Below, piece after piece: positions 1 through 9,600 of a stretch of 64,000 nucleotides of DNA (positions within the stretch are counted from its first letter, which is position 1; the number at the start of each line of letters is the position of its first letter). The stretch is from NCBI GenBank assembly GCA_016713965.1, contig JADJOC010000002.1, positions 1 through 64,000 on the forward strand. Direction: 5' to 3'. The position numbers were made by a program, and so were the translations under genes. This DNA is from Chitinophagaceae bacterium. GTDB taxonomy: Bacteria > Bacteroidota > Bacteroidia > Chitinophagales > Chitinophagaceae. The notes under the pieces are model-generated. The model was not told the DNA's origin, made no database searches, and worked only from the letters and a program-made list of their open reading frames with translations.

Positions 1-1036
1 AATTTCATTAGCTGAATTATAAGAGGCAATTACACGATTACAATCCTCATCTGAACAAATTAATGCCATTTTTTTATAAATACTTTATCAACAACGGCCA
101 TTTCACACATAAGTTTAGCTACAAATGTTGGCACTTTAAAAAAGCCCCTTACATTTTCAACATAAATCTTATTAGGATTTATCTTTTCAATTGTTTGTAA
201 GTATTTCTGTAACAACATTTTCTACTTGTTTTTCGTCTTTTGGAAATCGAGGAATGTTAATCAACCTTTACTTGCATCAGCTTCAAATACATCACAAAGA
301 TACTCATCTTCTTTAAGGTGCTTAAATAATGCTTTTGAAAGTGGCTGAGTTATTAATTTTGGATATTCAATTGGATATTGCTCTTTAAATGTAAGGTCTT
401 CGTCCATAGTCTCCATTGCAACAAACTAGTACGTCTCCATTGAACTTTTCGACAATCAATATGATCATTATCCCATAAATGTTTACTCCCTTTATTAATA
501 TCTAACGGTAGAGTCTGAAAATTGGTATTAAAAATGAAATTATTTTATTTAATGTTTCTGCTTCATGATTTGATTGGCTACGTCTACTGCTGCTCTATTG
601 TCAGGATAATAAGAGGAAACAGTTTTTCTAATTTAGTAAAATGTATTGTTAAAATTCTATTCTTAATCTTTATAACTAATGGTTGCAGAAACTTCAAATC
701 ATCTTCAGCTAATGGGTCAAATAAAGTAACCTTATTATTAATTTTGGGCAAACAAAAATAAAAATATTCTCCCCACTATTAGACTGATCTTCAATATCTA
801 TGGGAAAATTTGCCATAATATTACTTCTGAAATTAGAATTTATACTATATAGGTAAATGTGCTGCTTTGTATATAAATAGTTCTTTTTGCAAAATCCTTA
901 ATGGATTAGTTGAGTATTATTACCTGTAATACTTTCTATGGCATCTGCAAAATTTCCTGTTTCTTGAAAATATTCTTTAACAACTTTAATGGGGTATAAT
1001 TTAAGCAGCCTTTTAATAGGTTCCGGTTACTATTCA
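1..1036 (-). pseudogene. Broken unrecognised gene running off the left edge
   Basis: Read leftward from an ATG at 1036, protein-like stretches continue to base 1 but switch frame several times (near 1010, 910, 620 and 270). Recognisable stretches include FADAIESITG, MANFPIDIEDQ, YPIEYPKLITQPLSKALF and a last part with KIYVENVRGFFKVPTF. About 350 residues would be encoded if the shifts were repaired. I do not recognise the family. The gene diverges from the phage modification genes and could be an early phage gene or host flank. A plus-strand reading frame at 522-761 is a shadow of it. Confidence 0.45.
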
Positions 1037-1126
1037 TTTTTTATTCTTATTGCAATTTTATCTTGCCGTTAACAATTAGGGTAATTTTAATTAAAAATAC
1101 TGAAGTTCGATGACATCAATGCAGCC

Positions 1127-1145
1127 ATAGTTCAAAAATAGTTCA
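1127..1145. promoter_or_regulatory. Two direct repeats ATAGTTCA, operator-like
   Basis: ATAGTTCA occurs at 1127-1134 and 1138-1145, an 11-base period or one helical turn. It ends ten bases before the conserved phage promoter element at 1155, in the gap between divergent genes. That is where a regulator would bind. A looser AAGTTCGA lies about 25 bases upstream. No regulator gene is visible in the window. Confidence 0.35.
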
Positions 1146-1154
1146 GTAATTTAC

Positions 1155-1188
1155 TTTTCGTCTAATAAGTAGATTATTTGTAAATTTG
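1155..1188 (+). promoter_or_regulatory. Phage promoter element, copy 1
   Basis: TTTTCGTCTA (1155-1164), five bases, then TAGATTATTTG and TAAATTTG. TAAATTTG at 1181-1188 fits the Bacteroidota -7 consensus TAnnTTTG. The same arrangement with the same spacing occurs at 4628 and 18145. An ATG follows at 1206. This copy would drive the DNA-modification and terminase block. Confidence 0.6.
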
Positions 1189-1205
1189 TTTATAAAGGCA
1201 AATTA

Positions 1206-1826
1206 ATGAGCAACAAAATATCCACACGAATATTAAAACTGATAATATCAATTGGCGGGAATTGCAATTTATTCAGCAAGACGACTTTAAAGAAATTGGG
1301 CAATGGGGTAAGCAAAGGCTTAAACACTTATTAATCTATAATGACTTTGTTCAGCCATTTTACGTATGGCAAGCCCCTGATAAAACAATTTATTGCTGGA
1401 TGGCAAGCACCGTGTTGTAATGTTAGAAGAATTGATTAAACAGGTGATTATAATGTACCAGATGAATTACCGGCCATATTTATTGATTGTAAAATAAGCA
1501 AGATGCCGCAACTGTTGGTATTGTGTTTAGTTCCACTTATGCAAAAGTAACCCAACAGGGTTTATATGAATTTATAAGTATAAATGATATTGACTTCACC
1601 GAAATCAAAGAAACTATTGATTTGCCAGGCTTAGCTAGAAACTATGAAAGATTGGTTTTACCTGAACCGGCTGAAAATGATTTAATCGGATTGGCCAAGC
1701 ATAACCCTATTACCCTCAAAATAACATTTCAATCCAAAGAACAAATTGCTATCGCAGAAAAACTTATTAAGGAAATACTGGAAGAGCATTGTCCGGGTGC
1801 TTATTATTCTAGAGCGGAGGCGAACA
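1206..1826 (+). CDS. ParB/Srx-like nuclease-domain protein (frameshifted)
   Basis: Joining three frame segments gives about 200 residues. The N-terminal part contains NINWRELQFIQQDDFKEIG and, across a shift near 1395, a sequence readable as DGKHRVVMLEEL, which resembles the ParB N-terminal motif DGxHR. The second part (open from 1523) carries VGIVFSSTYAKVTQQGLYEF and ends near PGAYYS around 1810. Phage proteins of this type often sit beside DNA-modification enzymes, as here with the Mom-like gene just downstream. Start is the ATG at 1206, below promoter copy 1. The exact C-terminus is uncertain because of the shifts. The ParB-like fold is inferred from one motif and context; partition function is not implied. 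Confidence 0.55.
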
Positions 1827-2448
1827 AGGAAATTAGAAATTGCCACATACAAAGCCACTAAATATGCTATTATGAATTTTCATTATAGCAAAACAATGCC
1901 GCCTTTATGGGTGCAGCTTTTCTGTGTTCAATAATAAAAGCGAATGGTGTGGTATTATTTTGTATTCCAAGGGTGCAACAAATAAAATTGGTGCACCGTA
2001 TGGGCTTGTACAGGCCAAGTAATCGAATTGGTAAGGGGTTGCACTTAATGGAAAGCAGGAAAGTACAAGCAAAGCCGTTTCCATTAGCTTAAAGATGATA
2101 AAAAAATTAAATCCGTTGGTTAAATTAATTGTGAGCTATGCGGATACCGGGCAAAATCATTTAGGCACCATTTACCAGGCCACTAATTGGTTTTATACCG
2201 GCATTTCCAAAGGTGATACGCCCAGCTATATACATAAAGAAACCGGCCGGAAGTACCATAACAGAAATGTTTCCATAACCGGGTTCAAAGATAATAATAC
2301 AAAGAGGTGCCCTAAAGTAAGTGATTGCATTGAGGTTAAAGGCACTGATAAGCATAAATATATATTCCCATTGGATAAGGCTATGCTGGATATGTGCCGG
2401 CAATTATCAAAACCTTACCCAAAGAATACACATGCGGCAATAGCTTAA
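1825..2448 (+). CDS. Mom-like adenine modification protein (frameshifted)
   Basis: Three frame segments join to about 205 residues. They carry the pattern of the phage Mu Mom family: ATYKATKYAI then FHYSKTMP near the N-terminus, ALNGKQESTSKAVSISL in the middle, then LIVSYADTGQNHLGTIYQA directly followed by TNWFYTG, and KHKYIFPL near the end. Mom proteins have a GNAT-like fold and convert adenine to a bulky N6-carbamoylated derivative that protects phage DNA from restriction. Shifts lie near 1905 and 2020-2090. The start is not certain because no clean ATG precedes KLEIATYK. The stop overlaps the start of the tRNA-Gly-like gene. Assignment to the family is strong; activity of this copy is unknown. 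Confidence 0.72.
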
Positions 2449-2504
2449 GGCATAGCATCCAGCTTACCAGCCGGGGATGGCGTTCGATTCGACCTTGCCG
2501 CTCA
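2434..2504 (+). tRNA. tRNA-Gly-like gene, apparent anticodon ACC, damaged
   Basis: The acceptor arms GCGGCAA (2434-2440) and TTGCCGC (2495-2501) pair perfectly and end CTC, as in bacterial tRNA-Gly. A D-arm and an anticodon arm CCAGC-TTACCA-GCCGG follow, then a TTCGATT T-loop. The anticodon loop has six bases where seven are expected, and the T-stem is one base short, so the copy has lost bases or was misread. If one A is restored after TTACCA the anticodon is ACC (Gly, GGU). Identity beyond 'Gly-like' is uncertain. Confidence 0.55.
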
Positions 2505-2532
2505 CAAATTTTAATCCTATTTGTAACATTAA

Positions 2533-2577
2533 ATCTGTGGATTAAATTTGCTAAAATCCTAGCAAATGTCCACAGAT
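2533..2577 (+). promoter_or_regulatory. Nested inverted repeat over a -7 box and start codon
   Basis: The outer arms ATCTGTGGA (2533-2541) and TCCACAGAT (2569-2577) enclose inner arms TTTGCTA (2547-2553) and TAGCAAA (2560-2566). A TAAATTTG box lies at 2543-2550, and the ATG of the next small gene (2566) sits in the closing part. As DNA this could be an operator. As RNA it would hide the start codon. Confidence 0.45.
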
Positions 2578-2797
2578 GAAAAACTAAAAATAATGGCGGC
2601 TACTGTAAAACCAATTATAAACCTTTTTACAAAAAAGACAGGGTAACAAAATTGATGCTTTAAAAGCATACGATGTTATTGATGGTGACCCGGAGATAAA
2701 AAAAATCCGTGAGATTGAAGCTGTCAAACTTCGTCATGAAGTAGAGATACTAAAAGATTTAATTGATATAGTAACTGCAATGTACCCTAATGGCTAA
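2566..2797 (+). CDS. Small phage protein before terminase (frameshifted)
   Basis: It starts MSTDEKLKIMAATVKPIINL from the ATG at 2566. One shift near 2640 leads into NKIDALKAYDVIDGDPEIKK and a helical tail ending MYPNG, about 77 residues in all. It overlaps the start of the next gene by a few bases, so it belongs to the packaging operon. Its position before the terminase small subunit suggests a helper of DNA packaging, but I recognise no family. Confidence 0.4.
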
Positions 2798-3186
2798 AGC
2801 TGATAAACTAGAAGTTACAAAAGAGTAAGGCAGATAATGGAATGGATGCTTGAGGGCCACCTTACAATGATATAATTAAAAGTTGTACCAGCAAGTGGGC
2901 TATTGATGAAAGAATGGCCTATAAATACATAAAAAAGGCAAAGGCTTTATTTATTGAAATAACAGCAGGGGAACTAAAAGAACGATTAGCCTTTCATATC
3001 GCTTCCCGAATGAAAATATTTACTGGGATAAAAGATAAAGAGAAACCCGGCGGTGCCCGGGCAGCATTAGATGTACTTAAAGATATTGCCGACTTAGAAG
3101 GCTATTATCAACAAAAGGTTGACATTACATCAAAAGGAAATCCTATCCATTCTCAAACCATTGAAGCGACTTTAACCCTCAAATGA
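2790..3186 (+). CDS. Putative terminase small subunit (frameshifted)
   Basis: From the ATG at 2790 (MAKADKLEVTKE) two shifts near 2826 and 2865 lead into a continuous segment from 2914. That segment carries WAIDERMAYKYIKKAKALFI, then a helical region and KEKPGGARAALDVLKDIADL. The length of about 130 residues, the helix-rich DNA-binding-like N-terminus and the overlap of its stop with the terminase large subunit start fit a small terminase subunit that recognises phage DNA. The family is inferred mainly from position. Confidence 0.5.
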
Positions 3187-4465
3187 TTAAAATAAACTAC
3201 ACCCGGCCAGCTATTATAAATCAATATGAAAAGCAGCGTGAGTTTATTGATGCACCTGAACGTTTTACTATAGTTGAGGCCACTACTAAAGCCGGCAAGA
3301 CTGTTGGGTGTATCGTATGGCTATATGAGGAAGCATTGCAGGGGAAGGATGGAGATAATTATTGGTGGGTAGCTCCGACTTATAAAATATGTAAGATTGC
3401 CTTTCGCCGTTTCAAAGGTATATCCAACCCAAAAGCCTTTTGTTGCCAACGAAAACGGAAATGACTATTACATTAATAACTGAATGCATTATATTTTTTA
3501 AATCAGCAGAGGATCCTGATGGGTTGTATGGTGAGGATGCTGTAGCAGCCGTATTGGACGAGGCTACTCGTATGAAAGAATTATCCTGGATAGCAGTATT
3601 TACTACCTTATCAGCTACTGAAGGAAAATGCAAAATTATTGGCAACGTAAAAGGTATTGTTAATTGGGCGTATAGATTAGCAAGAGAAGCAGAAACAGGC
3701 AATAAAATTAATTGGAAGTATTCTAAAATTACTGCCGATGATGCGGTACGAGCTGGTGTATTAAAACAAAGCGTAATTGATGAAGCCAGGCGTACATTGC
3801 CAAATGGCATGTTTTTGGAATTATACTATGGTATTCCGTTTGTAAATAGTTCTGCCAAATTTGCTTATGCTTTCGATAAAAGTAAACACGTTGGCAAATG
3901 TGAAGTGAATTATAATTATCCTATTTACTTATCCTTCGATTTTAATAAAAATCCTATATGCTGTAGTGTTATACAGTATTATAATGAAACAATATTTATT
4001 CCTCATGTTATAAAACTTGATAATAGTGATATCTACAAACTATGTCAGTTTATAAAGAATAAATTCACTATACCGGGCCATGGCTATAATTCGGATATGT
4101 TTATTGTCAACGGTGATGCTTCAGGAAATAATAAAAGTGCCATGGTAAAAGATAATCTGAATTATTTCCGCATAATAAAAGCTGAATTGGAATTGAGTTT
4201 TAAGTCAGATGCAGCAGCTGGCCAGCAATCCAAGTATAGAAGAAAATCAGGTATTGGTTAATGCAGTATTGGAGCATGTTAAACATTGCATTGATCCGGA
4301 TGGCGCCCAACCATTAATATTTGATTTGGAATTTGCTGAAATGTTACCTGATGGAACTTTAAAAAAGCAGACCGTAAAGATGCTACTCAACAATTAGATC
4401 CATTGGATACATACCGATATTATGCTAATAAAAATTTCCGGCATTTCCTCAAAGGGCACAAATAA
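3183..4465 (+). CDS. Terminase large subunit TerL (frameshifted)
   Basis: Joined segments give about 425 residues. The ATPase half has a Walker A-like EATTKAGKTVG near residue 35 and WWVAPTY. After a shift near 3440-3480 come FKSAEDPDGLYGED and the Walker B AAVLDEATRM. The nuclease half has LSFDFNKNP and IVNGDASG, placing acidic metal ligands of the RNase H-like nuclease. Further shifts near 4210 and 4380 precede the end HFLKGHK. TerL drives DNA into the procapsid through the portal and cuts it. A terminator-like hairpin follows directly. Confidence 0.8.
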
Positions 4466-4469
4466 CAAA

Positions 4470-4491
4470 GCCCAGAATTTAATTACTGGGC
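4470..4491 (+). terminator. Terminator-like hairpin after terL
   Basis: GCCCAG and CTGGGC flank a ten-base AT-rich loop directly after the terL stop. There is no long T run, so efficiency is uncertain. It separates the terminase block from the block under promoter copy 2. Confidence 0.45.
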
Positions 4492-4532
4492 GCACCATAT
4501 AAACCTTTTCAGGCTTTGACTTTGTTATCATG

Positions 4533-4606
4533 TCGCGGAGGCTGGACTCGAACCAGCGACCTTATGGGAATGAACCCACGAGCCTAGCCAACTGCTCTAC
4601 TCCGCT
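4533..4606 (-). tRNA. Initiator-like tRNA-Met (CAT), six-base anticodon loop
   Basis: Read on the minus strand, the acceptor stem GCGGAG/CTCCGC leaves positions 1 and 72 unpaired. The D-stem is GAGC/GCTC, the anticodon stem ends in three G:C pairs (GTGGG/CCCAT) around TTCATT, and the T-arm is GCTGG-TTCGAGT-CCAGC. Lack of a 1:72 pair plus GGG:CCC in the anticodon stem are hallmarks of initiator tRNA. The loop has six bases instead of seven, with CAT as the anticodon. No CCA is encoded. It lies antisense inside a rightward phage region. The missing base may be a read error. Confidence 0.7.
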
Positions 4607-4627
4607 AGGAAAACAAAAATAGTTTAT

Positions 4628-4661
4628 TTTTCGTCTACTCATTAGATTATTTGTAAATTTA
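4628..4661 (+). promoter_or_regulatory. Phage promoter element, copy 2
   Basis: TTTTCGTCTA (4628-4637), five bases, TAGATTATTTG, then TAAATTTA at 4654-4661. This is nearly identical to copy 1 with the same spacing. An ATG follows only twelve bases after the -7-like box, so the leader would be very short. It would drive the long block from 4674 to about 17.6 kb. Confidence 0.62.
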
Positions 4662-4673
4662 CAAAAAATCGTT

Positions 4674-5012
4674 ATGAATAATTGTTGTCAACCATGTTGC
4701 TTTGAAGATGTAATTAGTCCATGCCCGGCTGAGATTAAAGTAAATGCCAAATTTGAAGCCGCTACAAAATATTTCTGGATAATTACTGACTTACATGATA
4801 ATGTGTATTCACAGGAATTTACTACTGATGGTAATGGTTACGGAAAAATTGATACAACAAAATTGCCTCCAGGATTTTGTAATCCTTACAATGCAGGATT
4901 TACTATACAAGTTAAAAAGACTGTTGAGTCATGCGATTTTATTCCTATGGTTTTCCCCATAAAATATAATTGTAAATGTAAAAGTGATAGGTGGCACATT
5001 AGAAAAAAATGA
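4674..5012 (+). CDS. Cysteine-rich phage protein, unknown
   Basis: 112 residues beginning MNNCCQPCCFEDVISPCPAE, with further cysteines in FCNPYN, ESCDF and CKCK. The middle looks like a small beta domain (KYFWIITDLHDNVYSQEF, then GYGKIDTTKLPPGF). It is the first gene after promoter copy 2 and precedes a membrane protein. I do not recognise it. The paired cysteines suggest metal binding or disulfides, as in several other proteins of this phage. Confidence 0.6.
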   Translation: MNNCCQPCCFEDVISPCPAEIKVNAKFEAATKYFWIITDLHDNVYSQEFTTDGNGYGKIDTTKLPPGFCNPYNAGFTIQVKKTVESCDFIPMVFPIKYNCKCKSDRWHIRKK

Positions 5013-5024
5013 AATCGGTTGTCT

Positions 5025-5357
5025 ATGATAGAGTTAACATTAATTATAGCATTAGTAGTATTGTTCATCCACGTTACTACCTGGGAGGGTATGATTAATG
5101 AATGGGTAGGCAGGGTATTTTGGGATGCTCCATCTTGGTTAAAAAAAACCTTTGTTCGATTGCCCAATTTGTATGGCTCCTTGCGGGGAGCTTTAATAAT
5201 TATTATAGGGGAATGGTTTGGAGCCTGGCCATGTTATGGTTTCTTTAAAGAAATAATAATGTTATTTGCTGCAGGCGGTATCAACACGGTCCTTATTTAT
5301 ATAATCAGTTCAGATAAAGAAGAAATAAAAGCATTGAAAGATGATCCAGACGCCTAA
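5025..5357 (+). CDS. Small phage membrane protein
   Basis: 111 residues with a hydrophobic N-terminal segment (IELTLIIALVVLFIHVTTW) and two more hydrophobic stretches (GALIIIIGEWFGAW and IIMLFAAGGINTVLIYII), ending in a charged tail. I prefer the ATG at 5025 over a TTG two codons upstream. It could be a holin-like protein or a virion membrane protein. The lysis genes lie far away, at 27-29 kb, so the holin reading is weak. Confidence 0.55.
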   Translation: MIELTLIIALVVLFIHVTTWEGMINEWVGRVFWDAPSWLKKTFVRLPNLYGSLRGALIIIIGEWFGAWPCYGFFKEIIMLFAAGGINTVLIYIISSDKEEIKALKDDPDA

Positions 5358-5561
5358 AGCCCTAACTGATAACGGTTGGAACTATTATGAAAATGCCGGT
5401 GCCAAAGAATACTTAAATATAAATACCGGCATCCAGGCAAACCGGGTTTAGAATTAGAATGGTGGGTAAAATATTTACAGTTTAAAATAACTGAAAAAAA
5501 ACAAAACAAAAATTCCACTACTAAAATTGGTGAGCTTGATAACACTTTAAAAAATTTATAA
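5341..5561 (+). CDS. Small phage protein (frameshifted)
   Basis: It starts MIQTPKALTDNGWNYYENAG, overlapping the previous gene by 17 bases. One shift near 5435 gives LELEWWVKYLQFKI and a Lys/Asn-rich tail, about 73 residues. It joins its neighbour by a TAATG overlap, so it is translationally coupled. Unknown function; position before the tape measure gene suggests a tail-assembly role. Confidence 0.4.
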
Positions 5562-5933
5562 TGGGAGAAAAATTAGTAAAAAAATTAGCAGAAATCTATC
5601 CGCATGAAATAGAGCAGCCCCTTCGTGATGCACTATTATTTTTAGCTGAAGCCTATCACCTAATCACCTGCATTTACAAGCAGAAGAATACAGGCACTTA
5701 ATAAGTGAAGATAACTGGAATTACAAACAGGTTTCTTCACTACTAAATAACTTCTTCAATTTATCATTTAAGTTTTCGAGGCTAATGGGATTGACAAAGT
5801 GCAATATATTACTCTCATTAACTTATGTAAACGCCATGTGGATTTATGGAACCGAGATGTACAGCCCATTAAAGACAGTTACGAAAGACAAAAAAAATTA
5901 ATGCAACCAGGAATAATAAAAGCACAAGCATAA
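5561..5933 (+). CDS. Phage protein, possible tail-assembly chaperone (frameshifted)
   Basis: It begins MGEKLVKKLAEIYPHEIEQP. A shift near 5665 leads into AEEYRHLISEDNWNYKQVSS, and another near 5780 leads to the end RQKKLMQPGIIKAQA, about 123 residues in all. It is helix-rich. Lying two genes before the tape measure protein is the classic place for tail-assembly chaperones, but no motif confirms it. Confidence 0.4.
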
Positions 5934-5935
5934 TT

Positions 5936-6637
5936 ATGAAGTGGATAAAAAAAATATTCCAGAAAAAGCCTAAACCCATTTTACTTGATGGAAAGTATAA
6001 AGTTGTACCAGCATTTGAATTACTGGGCGAAACGTATTATATGCATGAAGATCCATTGAATGTATTAGCAGGCCGTGGGCTAAGTGCTATAACACACTTG
6101 GAAGAATTATTAATGCGATGCAGCGCCGAATATTTAAACGCTCATATTGAAGCTGTGGAAAAGATATTGAGTGACCCAAAGAAAATAAATATTGGTAAGC
6201 TTTATATCCTCAACAACAATTTAAGAGAGCGTGTTTCTTTAACAATAGCACTACCAAAGCATGTATTCAAATTAGCAAGTGTAGTTTTCTTTACAAAAGA
6301 TGAAAGCCCATTTATGTATGATAGTGCGGCCGCCAATAAAAGAATAAAAACCTGGGTGGAGGCTGATGGCATGTATGATTTTTTTGCAACGAACGCCGCT
6401 AAAAACATTGGTACCATTTTTACAATTGCCAGACAGCAATTCAAAGAATTATTTAGCGGTGCAAGAAAAGATCAATCAATTACACCTGAAACCTCTATCC
6501 GAAGTATTATCCAGGCCAGCATCGACAATAGATACTTAGAAATGTTATGGGTGGCTGATAATGATTTTACCAAAGTTAAAGAGCTCGAGAAATTACCATT
6601 ATTGGAGTATTATTTTTACTCAACAAAAGTCAGCTGA
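5936..6637 (+). CDS. Phage protein before tape measure, unknown
   Basis: 233 residues, no signal peptide, with a basic N-terminus MKWIKKIFQKKPKPI. It is mixed alpha/beta with a helical C-terminal half (ETSIRSIIQASIDNRYLEM). The reading may extend another 17 codons to about 6690 in a shifted frame (SADVKKHYLQKTNP), reaching the tape measure start. Position suggests a tail-assembly factor. I recognise no family. Confidence 0.5.
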   Translation: MKWIKKIFQKKPKPILLDGKYKVVPAFELLGETYYMHEDPLNVLAGRGLSAITHLEELLMRCSAEYLNAHIEAVEKILSDPKKINIGKLYILNNNLRERVSLTIALPKHVFKLASVVFFTKDESPFMYDSAAANKRIKTWVEADGMYDFFATNAAKNIGTIFTIARQQFKELFSGARKDQSITPETSIRSIIQASIDNRYLEMLWVADNDFTKVKELEKLPLLEYYFYSTKVS

Positions 6638-6686
6638 TGTAAAAAAGCATTATCTGCAAAAAACAAATCCGGCAAAAACTCTCGCC

Positions 6687-9600
6687 GTGGCTGATCAAGT
6701 AATAATTGAATTTATTGGAGATAATTCTCAATTAACCCCATCAATTGACGTCTTAAAAAAATAGAGCCGTTATTGCAGAAGATGAGGCACATTTTAAAAA
6801 ATTTGCTACCGAAAGTAAAAAGGCAATGGTTACTACAGCTACCGAAAGTAAGGCTGCTGTAAAAGGGATGTCGGATATTCAAAAAAGCGTTATTACACTA
6901 ACAAAAGCTGTGGAGGATGGTCTGGGTGAAAGTGTTAAAGCTGCTTTGAAAGAAGCTGGTATGAGTGCTGATGAGTTTGGTAAAAAATTGGGTGACAATC
7001 TGGATAAAACTGAACAGTCCAGCTTAAGCCTTAAAGCCCAGCTGCGCCAGCTTAAAGAAGAATTATCCAGAATGGACGATGCCGGCCAGGGTGGTACCCA
7101 AACTTTTATTGATATGGCTGTGCAGGCTGCCAGGCTCGAAGATCAAATAGGCGATACCGCTGCCAGGGTAAGAGCATTGGCCAGCGATACTGCTAATATT
7201 GATGCAGGTGTGCAAGGAATACAAGCCGTGGCCGCCGGTTTTCAAATAGCCGCTGGTGCCCAGGAATTGTTTGGTGATGGTAATGAAGATGTGCAAAAAG
7301 CGATTGCGAAACTTAACGCAATAATGGCTATCACCACCGGTATTCAGCAATTACAAAATGCTCTGCAAAAAGAAACCATACTTGTACAAAAACTTCAAAT
7401 GCTGGGCACTAAAGCTGCGGCCCTTGCCCAAACTGTATATACCGTAGCTGTAGGCGCTTCTACGGGTGCATTAAAAGCCTTCAGGATTGCTTTATTGGCA
7501 ACCGGTATAGGTGCTATTGTGGTATTATTGGTGATTGCTGCTGAAAAAATGGGTTTATTCGGTGATGCTACGGGTGACGCTACATCTTCATTGAAAGAAC
7601 AGAAGGAAGCTGCCGATGCATTAATCGAAAGTTTAGAAAACGTTATTTCTGCAAGTTCCAAAGCTAGGGCTGCACAATCCGGTGGCGTTGATGATTTGAA
7701 AAGGCAGTTGACCATATTAAAAGGAAGGGGTGCAACAACAGAAGAAATATATAAAAGGAACAAGAGATTAGGAATAAAGAATTACATGAGTTAAGAGTTG
7801 CAGGTAATACTTACGTGAGCCTCTATAATGAAAGGAAAAAAACCGGCCAATTAACTGTTGCGGATGCAGAAGCTGTACAGGATAAAATAAATGCAATAAA
7901 TAAAGAGGGCAAGGATAAAACGGTTGAAATTGAAGCGGAAACACTGGCTTATCAGAAAAAGTACAGGATAAAAAGATGAGGATGCAAAAAGGCTGCGGAA
8001 AAAAAGAAGCAAGATGATAAAGCCGCTGCGGATAAAGCCAGGGAACTAACTGAAAGAAGTAACAAAGCTGAATTTGAAATGAGCCAGCGCAAACTGGAAA
8101 AAGAACAAGCTTTGTTTAAAGCAGGTGCTGACAGTGAAAATAGTTCTTTAAAGTTCAGGTTGGAATCCATAATTAAATATAATGAAACTACAATCCAGTT
8201 AATTGAACTCCAACGCGCACAAGAATTAAGGCAGAAAGATATTACCGCTGCTGAAATAAAAAACATCAATGATAAATATGATACACAAGCTTTAGAAGCT
8301 GCTGATACTTTTGGTAAAGCAAAACTTCTTATCATAAAACAAAATAATGACAAGGAAGCCGAAGAACACCGGGCCAGGTTACAGGCTTTTAAAGAAGAAG
8401 AAGAACAAGCCCTGGCTAATACTATTGCAGGCGTTGACCAACTATACCAATCTTTCACTAATACTAATGCCTTTGGAAGAAATGAACGTTTGGCTGCTTT
8501 GGAAAAACAATTTAACGAGGGGCTGATTACTTTAAAAGTATATGAAGAAAAACGGGAAGCTATTGGTAAAGAATATGAAAAAACTGAAATACAAAATGAA
8601 ATTTCACGGCTGAAAGCTGTTATTTATGTTCGCAAAAAAGCCGGTGAAGATGTTTCCGAATTGCAAAAAACTTTATTCGATACTGAAGACAATTTACGCA
8701 AACTTGACCTGGAAGCACACAAAAAAGCTGAAGAAGAAAAAACTGCAAAAACCAAAAAAGAATTAGAAGAAAGGCAAAAGTTATTTGGATATACCATCGA
8801 TTTATTAAAGCAATCAATTGCCAATGTATTGGATGATGGTGTTGCTAAAGTTGCATTAACACAACTGGCAGATTTATATAAAAGTATTAGGGAAATTTCT
8901 GATGATGAAAACTTATCTCAAAGTGAAAAATTTGCCGAGTATGCCGCTGCCACAATAGCGGCCACACAGGCCATTGTAAATAGTTCTTTTGCCGCTGGCG
9001 CTGAGGCAAGGAAAGAAGCCCTAGAAGCTGAAATTGCACAGCTGGATGCATTAAAGGCAAAAGAACTGGACAATAAAAACCTTACTGAACAGCAGAAGAA
9101 TGATATAGATGAGAAATTCAGGCAAAAAGAAGCTGCTGCAAAACGTAGGGCGTACGAAGCAGACAAAAGAGCCAAAATTGCACAGGCTGAAATTAATGGT
9201 GCATTAGCTATTACTAATATTTTAGCCACCCGTCCAAAATTTGATTTTGGTATCGGTGATGCCATCATGATCGCCGCGGCACTTGCTACCACAGCCATCC
9301 AAATAAATAATATTAAAAAGGCTCAAATACCACAATTTAAAGCAGGTAAAGTAAAGATTGATGGACCCGGTACAACTACAAGTGATAGTATTTTGGCCAG
9401 GATAAGTAAAGGTGAAAGTGTAATTAATGCAGCCTCAACTTCCAAATGGCATGATGCTTTGAAAGCTATAAATAATGATGACTTTGAAAGTTATATAAGA
9501 AGCATGATACCTGTTGCAGATACGGATTTAATGAGTAATACTTATGTAGGAAAGGACGGCAGTATGATTGATTACGAAAAAATGGCCGATGCTATTGCCG

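Noticed and set aside
522..761. Plus-strand reading frame of 79 codons
   Set aside because: It is antisense to a stretch with better protein-like sequence on the minus strand and has no neighbours in its direction.
5341..5933. Programmed frameshift in tail-assembly chaperones
   Set aside because: The breaks near 5435 and 5665 show no convincing slippery site, and the whole region has similar random shifts.
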